A stretch of DNA of 64,000 nucleotides from Pseudomonas sp. ICMP22404 (GTDB lineage Bacteria > Pseudomonadota > Gammaproteobacteria > Pseudomonadales > Pseudomonadaceae): positions 372,001-436,000 of the forward strand of contig NZ_VCNG01000004.1 in the NCBI RefSeq assembly GCF_006227205.1, read 5' to 3'. Below the pieces are notes generated by a model, which did not search any database, was not told the origin of the DNA, and was given only the letters and a program-made list of their open reading frames with translations. Both the position numbers and the translations under genes were made by a program. Within the stretch, counting starts at the first letter, position 1. Every line of letters starts with the position of its first letter. Positions 24,085 through 33,345 of this stretch are shown piece after piece.

Positions 24085-26555
24085 GAGCGGTCCTCCTGGG
24101 AAAAGCGCCTGAGCAGATCCGCAGGCTGGGTGCGGTACAAGGCGTACAGCGGCCAGGCGGACGCCAGCAACGTGGCGAACATCGCCAACGCCAGCAGTTG
24201 CGCCAGTTGCACCGGGAACACCCGCAACGGCAAGCGCCAACCGAACGCCTGCACATTGATCACCGCATCCAGGCACCAGGCCAGGGCGACACCCAGCGGC
24301 ACGGCCAGCACCAGGGTCAGCAGCGACAGCAGCCAGGTCTGGCCAAGGTTGAGCAGCATCAGTTGCCGACGTGTCACGCCCAACGCCCACAGCGGCGCCA
24401 ACTGGCCAAGGCGGCTCTGGCTCTGGGTCAGCAGGCTGATGAACAGCGCTACCCCGGCCACGGCCAGCGTCAGGCCGTTCAGCGCGGCGGTGGCGGCAAA
24501 GGTGCGTTCGAACACCTGGGTCGACCAGCCCTTGAGCCGGGCCTGATCGACGATCCGGCTGTCGTCCAGGTCGAATCGGCTTTGCAGCGCCGCCAGCAGC
24601 GTCGGCATGGCGGACGGCTCGATCCGCAGGTTGAAGCGATACGGCGTCAGTTGCGGCCAATGGACGAGCAGGTGGTCGGCATTGACCAGCACGTGGCCCT
24701 TGGGATTGCCGTAGTCGGCGTAGATCCCGACGATACGCGGCGTCCATGGCCCTTGCGGGGTCGGCAGGGTGAGTTGATCGCCAACCCGAACCTTGAGGCG
24801 GCGAGCCAACTGTTCGCTGAGCATCAGCGTGTCGGCGGCGGCCAGTTGTTCCCAGGGTCTGTCGGCGGATTCCAACAGCGGCCAATGCTGGCGATAGAGG
24901 GGGTGATCGATGACGCCGAAGACATCCGTCGGCCAGCCTTGCAGCGGCACCGAGACTTGCCAGTTGGGCAGTATGGCGGTCACGGTCGGTTGCTGCTTGA
25001 GCCAGGCGTGCAGCTCACCGGCCTGGGCCGGGGTCTGCGGGCTGACGTACAGTTCCGCGGTCAGGCGTTGTTCGAGCCAGTGGGTGAAGGTCTGGCGGAA
25101 ACCTGCGGTCATGCTGCCGGCACCGATGTTCGCCGCCAACGCCAGCAGCAAGGCCATCAACGCCAGGCTCAACATCGGCAGTTGTTGCCGGCAGTCGGCG
25201 AGAAACCATTGTCCAAGCACGGAACGGCTGCGACGCAACAACAGGTTCAGCGCATGATTGAGCAACACCGGCAAGGCCAGGGCCGCGCCCAGCAGCAAGG
25301 CCGTCATCAGGACAAAACCGCTGGCCAGGCTGTCGCCCCGAATCAACGCAAACACGGCAATCAGCGCCGCCAATGTCGCCACCCAGCCCTGACGGCGCAG
25401 CCAGCGTGCATGGGCCTGATGCCAGGCCTGGGGGTTGGCCAGCGCCAGCAACGGCAAGCGCGCCGCCCGCAGCAAACTGTCGGCGCCGGCCAGCAGCGCG
25501 CCGAGCAGGCTCAGGCCAACCCCGCTCAGCCACCACCACGGGCTGAGATTCAATTGCCCGGGCACCTCGGCGCCGTACAACCCTCGCAGGCTCGCCGCGA
25601 CATCCGGCAACAGCAGACTCGCCAGCCAATAGCCGCTCAGTACCCCGGCAACGCCGCCCAACAACGCCAGTGCCCCCAGCTCGACCGTCAGACTGGTGAC
25701 CAGCATCCGCGCACTGACGCCGCACGCTCGCAGGGTTCTCAGCAAACTGCGGCGTTGTTCCAGGGCCAGGCCGATCGCCGCATGAACAATGAACAACCCC
25801 ACCACAAACGACAGGAAGCCCAGGGCATCGAGGTTCAGGTGAAAGCTTTCGGTCAGGCGCGACAGATTGTTTTCTTCATCGGCGCGCTTGAACTGCAAAC
25901 GACCGTTGAACGGCTCGGGCAACGCCGCGGTGAATGTGGCGGGCAGTAGCAATCGCGACAACCGCTCCGGCAGCCCGAGCACTTGCTGGGCGAAGCCGAT
26001 GTCCATCAGCAGCATGCCCGGCGCCATGTCCGCCTGGGTGTGCAGGGGCGGCAAGGTGTGTCCATCGGTGGTCAGAGGCCGGTCGCCCTCACCCATCCCC
26101 AAGGCTTGCAGGGTTTGCGGGGCGATCCAGGTGCGACCGGGGTCGGTGAAAAACGCCACCACCTCGCTCATCTCCCGCGCCTGCCCCGCCAGCGCCGCAC
26201 CGGCGGGCAAAGACACCGGTTCGATGCCCATCAGTTGCAGGCGCTGGTCTTCGTGCCCCTTGAGCGTCACCCTGGCCTGCAACACCGGCGACACCGGCCA
26301 ACCCTGGCGGCGCAGATCGACAAACCATTGCTGGGGGAAAGTACCGCCGCCGGGGGCACTGAGGCTGGCCTGGGGTTCGCCGCCAATGAGCCGGCTGGCC
26401 CGGGCGTAACTGTCCCGGGCCTGACTGTTCAAGGCTTGCACACCGGTCAGCAGGCTGGTGGCGAGCCAGAGCCCGGTCAATACACTGAAAAACTGCACCG
26501 GGTGCAGGCGCCAATGGCTGAGCAAGGCCTTGAGGGTCTGGCGAAAGATCATCAA
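24081..26555 (-). CDS. Fused FtsX-like ABC permease, Att/Lol type
   Basis: An 824-residue permease with two FtsX-type halves: an N-terminal membrane helix (about 20-42), a periplasmic domain, helices at about 240-370 and 395-490, a second periplasmic domain, then the last helices at about 700-810. The length is about twice that of a LolC/E or AttF/G subunit, so one chain supplies both permease halves. It sits between its ATPase and the AttH-like lipoprotein with 4-bp overlaps on both sides. Such MacB/Lol-type systems transmit force to periplasmic partners rather than import solutes. Confidence 0.9.
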   Translation of the reverse strand: MMIFRQTLKALLSHWRLHPVQFFSVLTGLWLATSLLTGVQALNSQARDSYARASRLIGGEPQASLSAPGGGTFPQQWFVDLRRQGWPVSPVLQARVTLKGHEDQRLQLMGIEPVSLPAGAALAGQAREMSEVVAFFTDPGRTWIAPQTLQALGMGEGDRPLTTDGHTLPPLHTQADMAPGMLLMDIGFAQQVLGLPERLSRLLLPATFTAALPEPFNGRLQFKRADEENNLSRLTESFHLNLDALGFLSFVVGLFIVHAAIGLALEQRRSLLRTLRACGVSARMLVTSLTVELGALALLGGVAGVLSGYWLASLLLPDVAASLRGLYGAEVPGQLNLSPWWWLSGVGLSLLGALLAGADSLLRAARLPLLALANPQAWHQAHARWLRRQGWVATLAALIAVFALIRGDSLASGFVLMTALLLGAALALPVLLNHALNLLLRRSRSVLGQWFLADCRQQLPMLSLALMALLLALAANIGAGSMTAGFRQTFTHWLEQRLTAELYVSPQTPAQAGELHAWLKQQPTVTAILPNWQVSVPLQGWPTDVFGVIDHPLYRQHWPLLESADRPWEQLAAADTLMLSEQLARRLKVRVGDQLTLPTPQGPWTPRIVGIYADYGNPKGHVLVNADHLLVHWPQLTPYRFNLRIEPSAMPTLLAALQSRFDLDDSRIVDQARLKGWSTQVFERTFAATAALNGLTLAVAGVALFISLLTQSQSRLGQLAPLWALGVTRRQLMLLNLGQTWLLSLLTLVLAVPLGVALAWCLDAVINVQAFGWRLPLRVFPVQLAQLLALAMFATLLASAWPLYALYRTQPADLLRRFSQEDRS

Positions 26556-27220
26556 TCCTCACCCACCTGCGCCAACCGCCCACCGTGCAACACCACGCGT
26601 TCAGCCAGACGGGCCGCCACCCGTGGACTGTGGGTGACCATCAGCAGGCTGGTGGAACTGCCGTCCAACAGCTCCAGCAACAGGTGCAGCACTTCATCGC
26701 TGGTGGCTTCGTCGAGGCTGCCGGTGGGTTCGTCGGCCAGCAGCAAAGGCGGACGCGAGGCCAGCGCCCTGCCCAGGGCAACCCGTTGCTGCTGGCCGCC
26801 GGAAAGCTGTTCGGGATAACGTCGCAGCAGGTTCCCAAGCCCGAGTCGCTGTATCAGATGGGTCTGCCAGGCAGGGTCATGACGACCACACAATCGCGCC
26901 TGGAACGCCAGGTTGTCTTCGACCGACAAGCTGCTGATGAGGTTGAACTGCTGGAACACCAGGCCGATTTCCGTTCGCCGCCAACTCGCCAACTGGCTTT
27001 CACTCATGCCGTCGAGCCGGTACTCGCCACTGCGGATGCTGCCGCGATCAACCTTGTCCAGCCCGGCGACCAAGTGCAGCAGCGTACTTTTGCCGCTGCC
27101 GGATTCTCCCATCAGCGCCAGGCTGCTGCCCGGCGCCAGGGTCAGGTCGACGCCTTGCAGCACCGACAACGGGCCCTGAGGAGTGACGTAGCTTTTGAAC
27201 ACATCGCGGACTTCAAGCAT
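26552..27220 (-). CDS. LolD/AttE-like ABC transporter ATP-binding protein
   Basis: A 222-residue ATPase with Walker A GESGSGKST (residues about 38-46), Q-loop LVFQQFNLI, signature LSGGQQQR and Walker B LLLADEPTGSLD. I chose the ATG at 27220 (MLEVRDVFKSYV), which aligns with LolD-type starts; an in-frame GTG or ATG further upstream would add 7 or 33 atypical residues. It is first of the operon ATPase-permease-AttH-like lipoprotein and divergent from the acyltransferase at 27466. Confidence 0.9.
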   Translation of the reverse strand: MLEVRDVFKSYVTPQGPLSVLQGVDLTLAPGSSLALMGESGSGKSTLLHLVAGLDKVDRGSIRSGEYRLDGMSESQLASWRRTEIGLVFQQFNLISSLSVEDNLAFQARLCGRHDPAWQTHLIQRLGLGNLLRRYPEQLSGGQQQRVALGRALASRPPLLLADEPTGSLDEATSDEVLHLLLELLDGSSTSLLMVTHSPRVAARLAERVVLHGGRLAQVGED

Positions 27221-27465
27221 GGAAAGGCTCGGATGAGACACAGTGAGGCTCAGGATAACGGAGTTGAGTACAGACCCTATCGCTGGATCTGCGCAAGGGC
27301 AGTAACCGCTTGTCAGCATGAAGCGATATTGGATCCGATAATCTTGTGCGGAACCTATTTTCAGCTATTAATCAATCAGTAATTCACGCCGCTTCCAGGC
27401 TGTCGGCGAAACCGTCATGAATATGACGACCCTTGACGATCTCGCATTCAAGGACGATCACCGAC

Positions 27466-29385
27466 ATGTCTCACAGCGACTATCGCCACGATATCGACGG
27501 GCTTCGCGCCGTTGCAGTCTTCGCCGTGCTCATCCATCACCTCAACACCAACCTGCTCCCGGGCGGGTTCGTGGGCGTCGACATTTTCTTCGTCATCTCG
27601 GGTTTTCTGATCACCTCCCAGGTATTTTCCGAGATCAAGCACAACCGCTTTTCGGTGAAGCGTTTTTATCAGCGGCGCATCAACCGCATTGTTCCCGCAT
27701 TGGTAGCGGTATTGCTGGCGAGCGTGATCGCCGGAGCTGTCATCCTTTCTCCGGCCGACCTGACCCGGTTCAACGTCAGTGCACTGTTCTCCCTGCTGGG
27801 GGTTTCGAATATCTACATCTGGGTGAAGTACGGAAATTACTTCGCGGCGGACGCCAGCGAGGCCCCGTTGTTGCACACCTGGTCGCTGGGTATTGAAGAA
27901 CAGTTCTATGTGATCTGGCCACTGCTCATCCTGGCGATTCATCGGCTGGCGCCGCGTTATGTGCTGGCCGTGCTGGGGGTGGGCATTATCGCGGCGACTG
28001 CTTTTTCTGAGTACGCCACGAACGTCTTCGTCACCGCCTCCTACTATCTGCTGCCCACGCGCTTTTTCGAGTTGATGGTGGGTGGGGTGCTGGGCATTTA
28101 TCTGTATCGGCCAAGGCCGCTCGACAAGCGGGCAGCCTTGGGTTTCGCGTTGGTAGGGGCCGGGTTGATCGGTTTTTCCTTGTTTGCTCTGAGCCCCGAC
28201 GCCCCGTTCCCCGGCCTCAATGCCTTGATGCCTTGCCTGGGCGCTGCGCTGCTGATTCTGGCCGGCAGTGCTGGCGTTCAGTCTCGCTTGTTGAACAACC
28301 GGCCCATGGTCTTCATCGGCCTGATCTCCTACTCGCTTTATCTATGGCACTGGCCATTGATTGCCTATCTGAATTACCTGGGCATTGCCATTACCCTTCC
28401 CGTGGGGATTTCACTGTTGGGGGTGTCGATCGCCCTGTCCTGGTGCTCCTGGCGCTATATCGAACGCCCCTTTCGACGGACCGGAGCACAATTACCGTTT
28501 GCACACGTATTCACTCGACGATTCATCGCTCCGGCCCTTGGGCTCGCCGTGCTGGCTGCGCTGAGCCTGCAGTTGCACGGTTTTCCCCAGCGCTTTGCGC
28601 CTGAAGTGGCGGCGCTCGAGGCAATGACTCTGGTCGAACCGAACAAACTTCGCAGCGACTGCCACATGCCCAATGCGCAATACGACACCGAGCCCAACCC
28701 CCATTGTCGACTTGGAGCACACAAGGAGCAGATAGACGGGATCATGGTCGGTGACTCGTTCGCCAACCATTTCACCGGCATGGTGGATATCCTGGCCGAA
28801 CCCAACGGCATCGAGCTGATGGATTACACCCTGGATGGCTGCCCGCCAATCTTCAGCTACACCGCTCAGGTATCGACGGTGTATGCCGCCCATTGCATGG
28901 AACGTAACAGACGCGTGCTCAGCCTGATCGAGCAGAATCATTACCCTTACGTCGTGCTGGCCGGGGCCTGGCCGAAAGACGCAGCCGCCGCCGATAGGGT
29001 CGAAGCCAGCATCAAGCGAGTGGCGGCCAACACAGACCAGGTGATCGTGATCCTCAGTAACCAGAACATCGACAAAGCCGCGACCTGTCCCGTGCGCCGC
29101 TTGATGTTCGGCATCGATCGCCGATGCTCGGCCCAACTGGATATAACTGCACCTTACTGGGCAGGGATACGCGTCAGGTTGCCCCAGGTACGTTTTATCG
29201 ACCCCAATCAAGTGATCTGCCCTGCGGGACTGTGCAGCCCGATCATCGACGGGCAAATGCTCTATCGCGATGACGCGCACTTGAACGATGGGGGGTCGCG
29301 CTTCATTGGCCGCACGTTGCTCGACCAGGGCTTCTCACTTCTCCACGACCCCACCCACCCCGGAACGATCGCCGCAACAAGATAG
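27466..29385 (+). CDS. OafA/YrhL-type membrane acyltransferase with SGNH-like domain
   Basis: A 639-residue two-part protein. The N-terminal acyltransferase-3 domain (residues about 5-350) has about ten membrane helices and the motifs YRHDIDGLRAVAVFAVLIHH and FFVISGFLIT, and RRINRIVPAL. The C-terminal periplasmic part (about 385-635) resembles SGNH hydrolases: IMVGDSFANHF for the nucleophile block and DDAHLNDGGSRF for the Asp-His block. Such proteins O-acetylate surface polysaccharides. The start at 27466 follows AAGGA; an upstream ATG at 27433 is less likely. The target may be O-antigen or the nearby exopolysaccharide. Confidence 0.9.
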   Translation: MSHSDYRHDIDGLRAVAVFAVLIHHLNTNLLPGGFVGVDIFFVISGFLITSQVFSEIKHNRFSVKRFYQRRINRIVPALVAVLLASVIAGAVILSPADLTRFNVSALFSLLGVSNIYIWVKYGNYFAADASEAPLLHTWSLGIEEQFYVIWPLLILAIHRLAPRYVLAVLGVGIIAATAFSEYATNVFVTASYYLLPTRFFELMVGGVLGIYLYRPRPLDKRAALGFALVGAGLIGFSLFALSPDAPFPGLNALMPCLGAALLILAGSAGVQSRLLNNRPMVFIGLISYSLYLWHWPLIAYLNYLGIAITLPVGISLLGVSIALSWCSWRYIERPFRRTGAQLPFAHVFTRRFIAPALGLAVLAALSLQLHGFPQRFAPEVAALEAMTLVEPNKLRSDCHMPNAQYDTEPNPHCRLGAHKEQIDGIMVGDSFANHFTGMVDILAEPNGIELMDYTLDGCPPIFSYTAQVSTVYAAHCMERNRRVLSLIEQNHYPYVVLAGAWPKDAAAADRVEASIKRVAANTDQVIVILSNQNIDKAATCPVRRLMFGIDRRCSAQLDITAPYWAGIRVRLPQVRFIDPNQVICPAGLCSPIIDGQMLYRDDAHLNDGGSRFIGRTLLDQGFSLLHDPTHPGTIAATR

Positions 29386-29394
29386 GCTGTCACA

Positions 29395-29901
29395 AGGGAT
29401 TGGCGGTGGGCATGGATGGTGTGTCCACCCAAGATCAGGGGGTGGGAGCGAGCCTGCTCGCGATGGCGGCGGCACCGGCAAATCGATGCAAGCTGACCCA
29501 CCGCTATCGCGAGCAGGCTCGCTCCCACAGGGGATTGGCGGTGGGCATGGATGGTGTGTTCACCCCGGACCAGGGTGGGAGCGAGCCTGCTCGCGATGGC
29601 GGCGACACCGGCAAATCGATGCAAGCTGATCCACCGCTATCGCGAGCAGGCTCGCTCCCACAGGGGATTGGCGGTGAGCAGGGATAGTGTGTACACCCAG
29701 ATCAGAGTGGGAGCGAGCCTGCTCGCGATGGCGGCGACACCGGCAAATCGATGCAAGCTGATCCACCGCTATCGCGAGCAGGCTCGCTCCCACAGGGGAT
29801 TGGCGGTGGGCATGGATGGTGTGTTCACCCCGGACCAGGGTGGGAGCGAGCCTGCTCGCGATGGCGGCGGCACAGTCAACATCTATGCAAGCTGACCCAC
29901 C
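29395..29901. repeat. Tandem array of REPINs, 3.5 units of 132-133 bp
   Basis: REPINs at 29442-29530, 29575-29663 and 29707-29795, plus a half unit from 29840, repeat at 133, 132 and 133 bp. Both the REPIN and its linker (GATTGGCGGTGGGCATGG) are copied, so whole units were duplicated. The last unit lacks its right arm and abuts the end of the sulfatase-fold gene. Confidence 0.9.
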
Positions 29902-29903
29902 CT

Positions 29904-31601
29904 TCAGTGCCCTGCTGCCATCTCAGCCTGGGCCGGTTTGGGGGTCACGATGCTGTTCAGGTCAATGTGTTTCCAGGCCGGTTTGGCACCCAGGCGAGCA
30001 TTGAATCGGTAGTTGAAGGTGAAGTCGTCTTCGGTCGGTTGGTCCAGGGATTTTCCATACAGGGCTTCAACTCCCGCACGGTCATAGCCCATCAGCTGCA
30101 ACAGCGTCGGGAAGATGTTGTAGTGGCTGGAGCGGTCCTTGTTCCTGGCCCAGGCCTCGCGCCAGTCGAGCGTCTGCAGGTGGCTACCCTGGATCACCAC
30201 CAATGGCACCAGTCCCTCTTCCTCCGCCGGGTCGCCGCCGCAATGGGTGTTGAGTCCCGGGTTACCGCGTTCATGCAGGTCCTGGCCATGGTCTGACGTG
30301 TAGATCAGCACGGCATTGGCCAAGGAGGCCTGGCTGAAGATCCGCCAGAAAAACTCGCCGACGTTCCACAGCAGCGTGTTCTGGTAGGCGTTGCGGTAGA
30401 GCACCCAGTCATCCTTCTGGCCATTGAAACCGTCACGCCGGCCGGTGTCGGCCACGTCCTGATACTGCCCACGCGGCAAAGCAGGACGGTAGCTCATGAA
30501 ATCGTCGGGGTATTTGTCGTGCACCGGGAAATGCGCGCCGACCTTGTTGATGAGCACCAACTCCGGCTGGTCATCGCCGAGCAACTCGATCAGCTTGTCT
30601 GCCGCCGCCATGTCGCGGTCGCGCACGCTGGTCTGATCGAATTGGACAAACACATCGATGTCCTTTTTCTCCAGATCGGTCATCAGGTTCTGCAGGTTGC
30701 CACCCGTGCGCTGGGCGTCGATGTAGACGGTGCGCAAGCCCGCGCCCTTGGCGTACTGCCAGATCGAAGGCTGGGTGCTGTTGATACGCATGTAGTCGGC
30801 GCGGGTGCCGCCATAGCGCAGGGTGACGTTGGTGTCGGCACTGCAATTGGCAATGGACGCCGCATAGCCGAAGTTGAAAATATCCACCCCGGATGGCGGT
30901 GTCTTGAGCCCGGTGTGTACGCCCGACGGCGTGTTGATATCCAGGTAGTTGCCGGAGATGCTTTCATCGATGATCAGCACGATGTCGTGCCCGATCGGCG
31001 GCGTTTGCCGCACCAGGTGCACCGGCTCCCGGGGGCCGACCGTGTTGTGCAAGGACTCATAGGCGAACAAGTTCAAATAGGCCAGCGGCGTGTACATAGC
31101 CGGTAGCCCGCGGGCGCCCTCACCTGCCCGCACAAAGAGCACGCCGCTGAGCAACAGCACGCCCAATAGCGGCGCGGCAACGGGCAGATAACCGGGCAAC
31201 GGTATCCGTCGGCGAGGCTTGAGGCCGATCCCCAACAACAGCAACAGCCCAGCGACCACCGCATGAATGATCACCTCGCGATACTGCCAAGCCGCCTCCT
31301 GAATAAAACCACCGGAATACACCATTGACACGAACTGGCTGTAGGTCAGGTAACTGTCGGTCACCCGGGTGTACACCTCGAAGAACACCGCCGACGCAAA
31401 CATCGCCAGTGCGAACAGGTGCCGTACCAGGGTTTGGCGGATATAGGCGGTCATCCACAACGCCGCTACCAACGCCACGAACATCGCGACGAACAACACC
31501 GTCGCAAAGCCAATACCCAGCGCCGCCATACGGTCAAGGTAATAGTCATATCCCCTGATCAGGTACAGCGCCAGCAGCAGTTCCTTGAGGTATCGGGCCA
31601 T
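29904..31601 (-). CDS. Sulfatase-fold membrane phosphotransferase
   Basis: Predicted inner-membrane protein of about 565 residues with helices in the first 190 residues and a periplasmic alkaline-phosphatase/sulfatase domain (PF00884 type). Metal-site motifs are DIVLIIDESISGNYLD (with Ser or Thr as the likely nucleophile region), NCSADTNVT, NKVGAHFPVHDKYPDD and YTSDHGQDLHERG. This layout is that of phosphoethanolamine transferases (EptA/OpgE-like). The start is uncertain: ATG at 31601 (MARYLKELLLALYL) or an in-frame GTG at 31652; neither has a strong ribosome site. It is divergent from the exopolysaccharide operon. Confidence 0.83.
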   Translation of the reverse strand: MARYLKELLLALYLIRGYDYYLDRMAALGIGFATVLFVAMFVALVAALWMTAYIRQTLVRHLFALAMFASAVFFEVYTRVTDSYLTYSQFVSMVYSGGFIQEAAWQYREVIIHAVVAGLLLLLGIGLKPRRRIPLPGYLPVAAPLLGVLLLSGVLFVRAGEGARGLPAMYTPLAYLNLFAYESLHNTVGPREPVHLVRQTPPIGHDIVLIIDESISGNYLDINTPSGVHTGLKTPPSGVDIFNFGYAASIANCSADTNVTLRYGGTRADYMRINSTQPSIWQYAKGAGLRTVYIDAQRTGGNLQNLMTDLEKKDIDVFVQFDQTSVRDRDMAAADKLIELLGDDQPELVLINKVGAHFPVHDKYPDDFMSYRPALPRGQYQDVADTGRRDGFNGQKDDWVLYRNAYQNTLLWNVGEFFWRIFSQASLANAVLIYTSDHGQDLHERGNPGLNTHCGGDPAEEEGLVPLVVIQGSHLQTLDWREAWARNKDRSSHYNIFPTLLQLMGYDRAGVEALYGKSLDQPTEDDFTFNYRFNARLGAKPAWKHIDLNSIVTPKPAQAEMAAGH

Positions 31602-31696
31602 CTCTTTCTCGACGCAATCGTGACGTTCGCAAAGGGCTCTGTTCCTGGACACTAGCAGCGGCTTTCAAAAGCGCAAGAAAGGCAATGAATCAAACA

Positions 31697-31792
31697 CGCG
31701 TCAAAAAAAAGTTAGCCCAAAAATGACACGAAAAGCCCTAAAAAAAATGAAAAACCTATGGATAAATACCGTTCATCGATTTTTTTGACGCG
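31697..31792. repeat. 13-bp perfect inverted repeat upstream of the exopolysaccharide operon
   Basis: CGCGTCAAAAAAA (31697-31709) and TTTTTTTGACGCG (31780-31792) flank 70 AT-rich bases, in the 380-bp divergent gap. A separate imperfect palindrome TGACAACTGTCA is at 31879-31890. I see no convincing sigma-70, AlgU or sigma-54 promoter. Confidence 0.5.
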
Positions 31793-31980
31793 CCTTCAAG
31801 CCTTTAAAACCGGCACTTTTCCAAGACTGTCAATAACTTGATATCAAAAGGCCAAACGCTTTCTAGTTTTGCCAACAGTGACAACTGTCATTTTGCTGAC
31901 ACGCTTTTCTGAGGCTGCGCTATACCCCCCTAAACAGTTTCATCCGAGTTACATAAAAACGATTTACGAGGCACGCCAGA

Positions 31981-33345
31981 ATGGACGTGAGCGTATTTGG
32001 GACGGGGTATGTTGGTTTGATCCAGGCGGCGGCGTTAGCCGACGTCGGGCATCGTGTGTTGTGCATCGACATCGACCCGAACAAGATCCGGCAACTGCAG
32101 CAAGCGGTTCCCCCGATCAGCGAACCGGGGCTCTCCGGATTACTCGAAGACAACATCAAGGCCGGGCGCCTGTCGTTCAGTTCCCAGGCCAGCGACGCGG
32201 TCAACCATGGCGAACTTATCTTCATCGCCGTCGGCACCCCCGCCGATGAAGATGGCTCGGCAGACTTGAGCCATGTACTGGCGGTGACTCGGCAGATCGC
32301 CGACTTCATGGACAGCGATCGCACCTTGATCATCAAGTCCACCGTGCCAGTGGGCACCGCCGACAAGGTGGCCGAATGCGCTCGCCAGGCGCTGGCCCGA
32401 CGGGGCCTGAAACGGCTGAACGTGCGGGTGGTGTCCAACCCCGAATTTCTCAAGGAAGGCAGCGCCCTGGCCGATTGCATGCGCCCGGACCGGATCATCG
32501 TCGGCACCGCCGACTCCCTGGCCCGCGACCAGATGAGCGAACTCTACGCCCCCTTCTGCCGCAACCACGAAAAGCTGATGTTCATGGATAACCGCAGTGC
32601 CGAACTGACCAAGTACGCCGCCAACGCCATGCTCGCCACCCGCATCAGTTTCATGAACGAACTGGCCAACCTCACCGAACGGCTGGGTGCCGACATCGAA
32701 GCGGTGCGCAAGGGCATCGGCTCGGACCCACGCATCGGTTATCACTTCATCTATCCCGGCTGTGGCTTCGGCGGCTCGTGCTTCCCCAAGGACCTGCGGG
32801 CCCTGCTGCACACCGCCGAACAAAGTGGCATGCCGCTGCACCTGCTGCGCAGCGTCACCGACGTCAACGACCGCCAGCGGCACATTCTGTTCGAGAAGCT
32901 CGCCAAACAGTTTCCCGATGGCCTGGCCGGTAAATCGATTGCCGTCTGGGGCCTGGCCTTCAAGCCCAACACCGACGACATGCGCGAGGCACCCAGTCGC
33001 TACCTGATGGAAGCACTATGGCGCGAAGGCGCTCGCGTCCAGGCCTACGACCCGGAAGCCATGTCTGAATGCCGGCGGCTCTACGGCTACCGCAAGGATC
33101 TGAACCTGTGCGCCACTCGTGACGACACCCTGGAAGACGCCGACGCGCTGGTGATCTGCACCGAGTGGAAGAACTTCCGCGTGGTGGATTTCGACCTGCT
33201 GGCCAGCAAACTGCGCGCCCGGGTCATCATTGACGGCCGTAACCTGTACAACCCGGACCAACTCGCTGCCGCCGGGCTGCTGTATCGCGGCATCGGGCTA
33301 CGGCACACCGTGCCGGACGGCTCGGCACCAGGGCCGCAAGCGTGA
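31981..33345 (+). CDS. ugd: UDP-glucose 6-dehydrogenase
   Basis: A 454-residue NAD-dependent enzyme making UDP-glucuronate from UDP-glucose. It has the nucleotide-binding FGTGYVG (about residues 6-12), the substrate segment NPEFLKEGSALAD, and the catalytic cysteine C267 in GCGFGGSCFPKD. Length is normal for the family. It is first in the exopolysaccharide operon and its stop overlaps the GTG start of the epimerase gene. GDP-mannose dehydrogenase is excluded only by overall resemblance, but the epimerase partner favours UDP-glucose as substrate. Confidence 0.92.
   Translation: MDVSVFGTGYVGLIQAAALADVGHRVLCIDIDPNKIRQLQQAVPPISEPGLSGLLEDNIKAGRLSFSSQASDAVNHGELIFIAVGTPADEDGSADLSHVLAVTRQIADFMDSDRTLIIKSTVPVGTADKVAECARQALARRGLKRLNVRVVSNPEFLKEGSALADCMRPDRIIVGTADSLARDQMSELYAPFCRNHEKLMFMDNRSAELTKYAANAMLATRISFMNELANLTERLGADIEAVRKGIGSDPRIGYHFIYPGCGFGGSCFPKDLRALLHTAEQSGMPLHLLRSVTDVNDRQRHILFEKLAKQFPDGLAGKSIAVWGLAFKPNTDDMREAPSRYLMEALWREGARVQAYDPEAMSECRRLYGYRKDLNLCATRDDTLEDADALVICTEWKNFRVVDFDLLASKLRARVIIDGRNLYNPDQLAAAGLLYRGIGLRHTVPDGSAPGPQA

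Noticed and set aside
24198..25949. A 583-residue Gln/Arg-rich plus-strand frame
   Set aside because: Antisense shadow of the fused permease gene.
29395..29901. CRISPR-like regular repeats
   Set aside because: Repeats are REP palindromes with copied linkers and a 132-bp period; spacers are not unique and no cas genes are present.
31890..31930. AlgU or sigma-70 promoter for the exopolysaccharide operon
   Set aside because: TCTGA at 31908 lacks a GAACTT-like partner at the right distance, and the TATACC at about 31921 is 19 or more bases from any -35-like hexamer.
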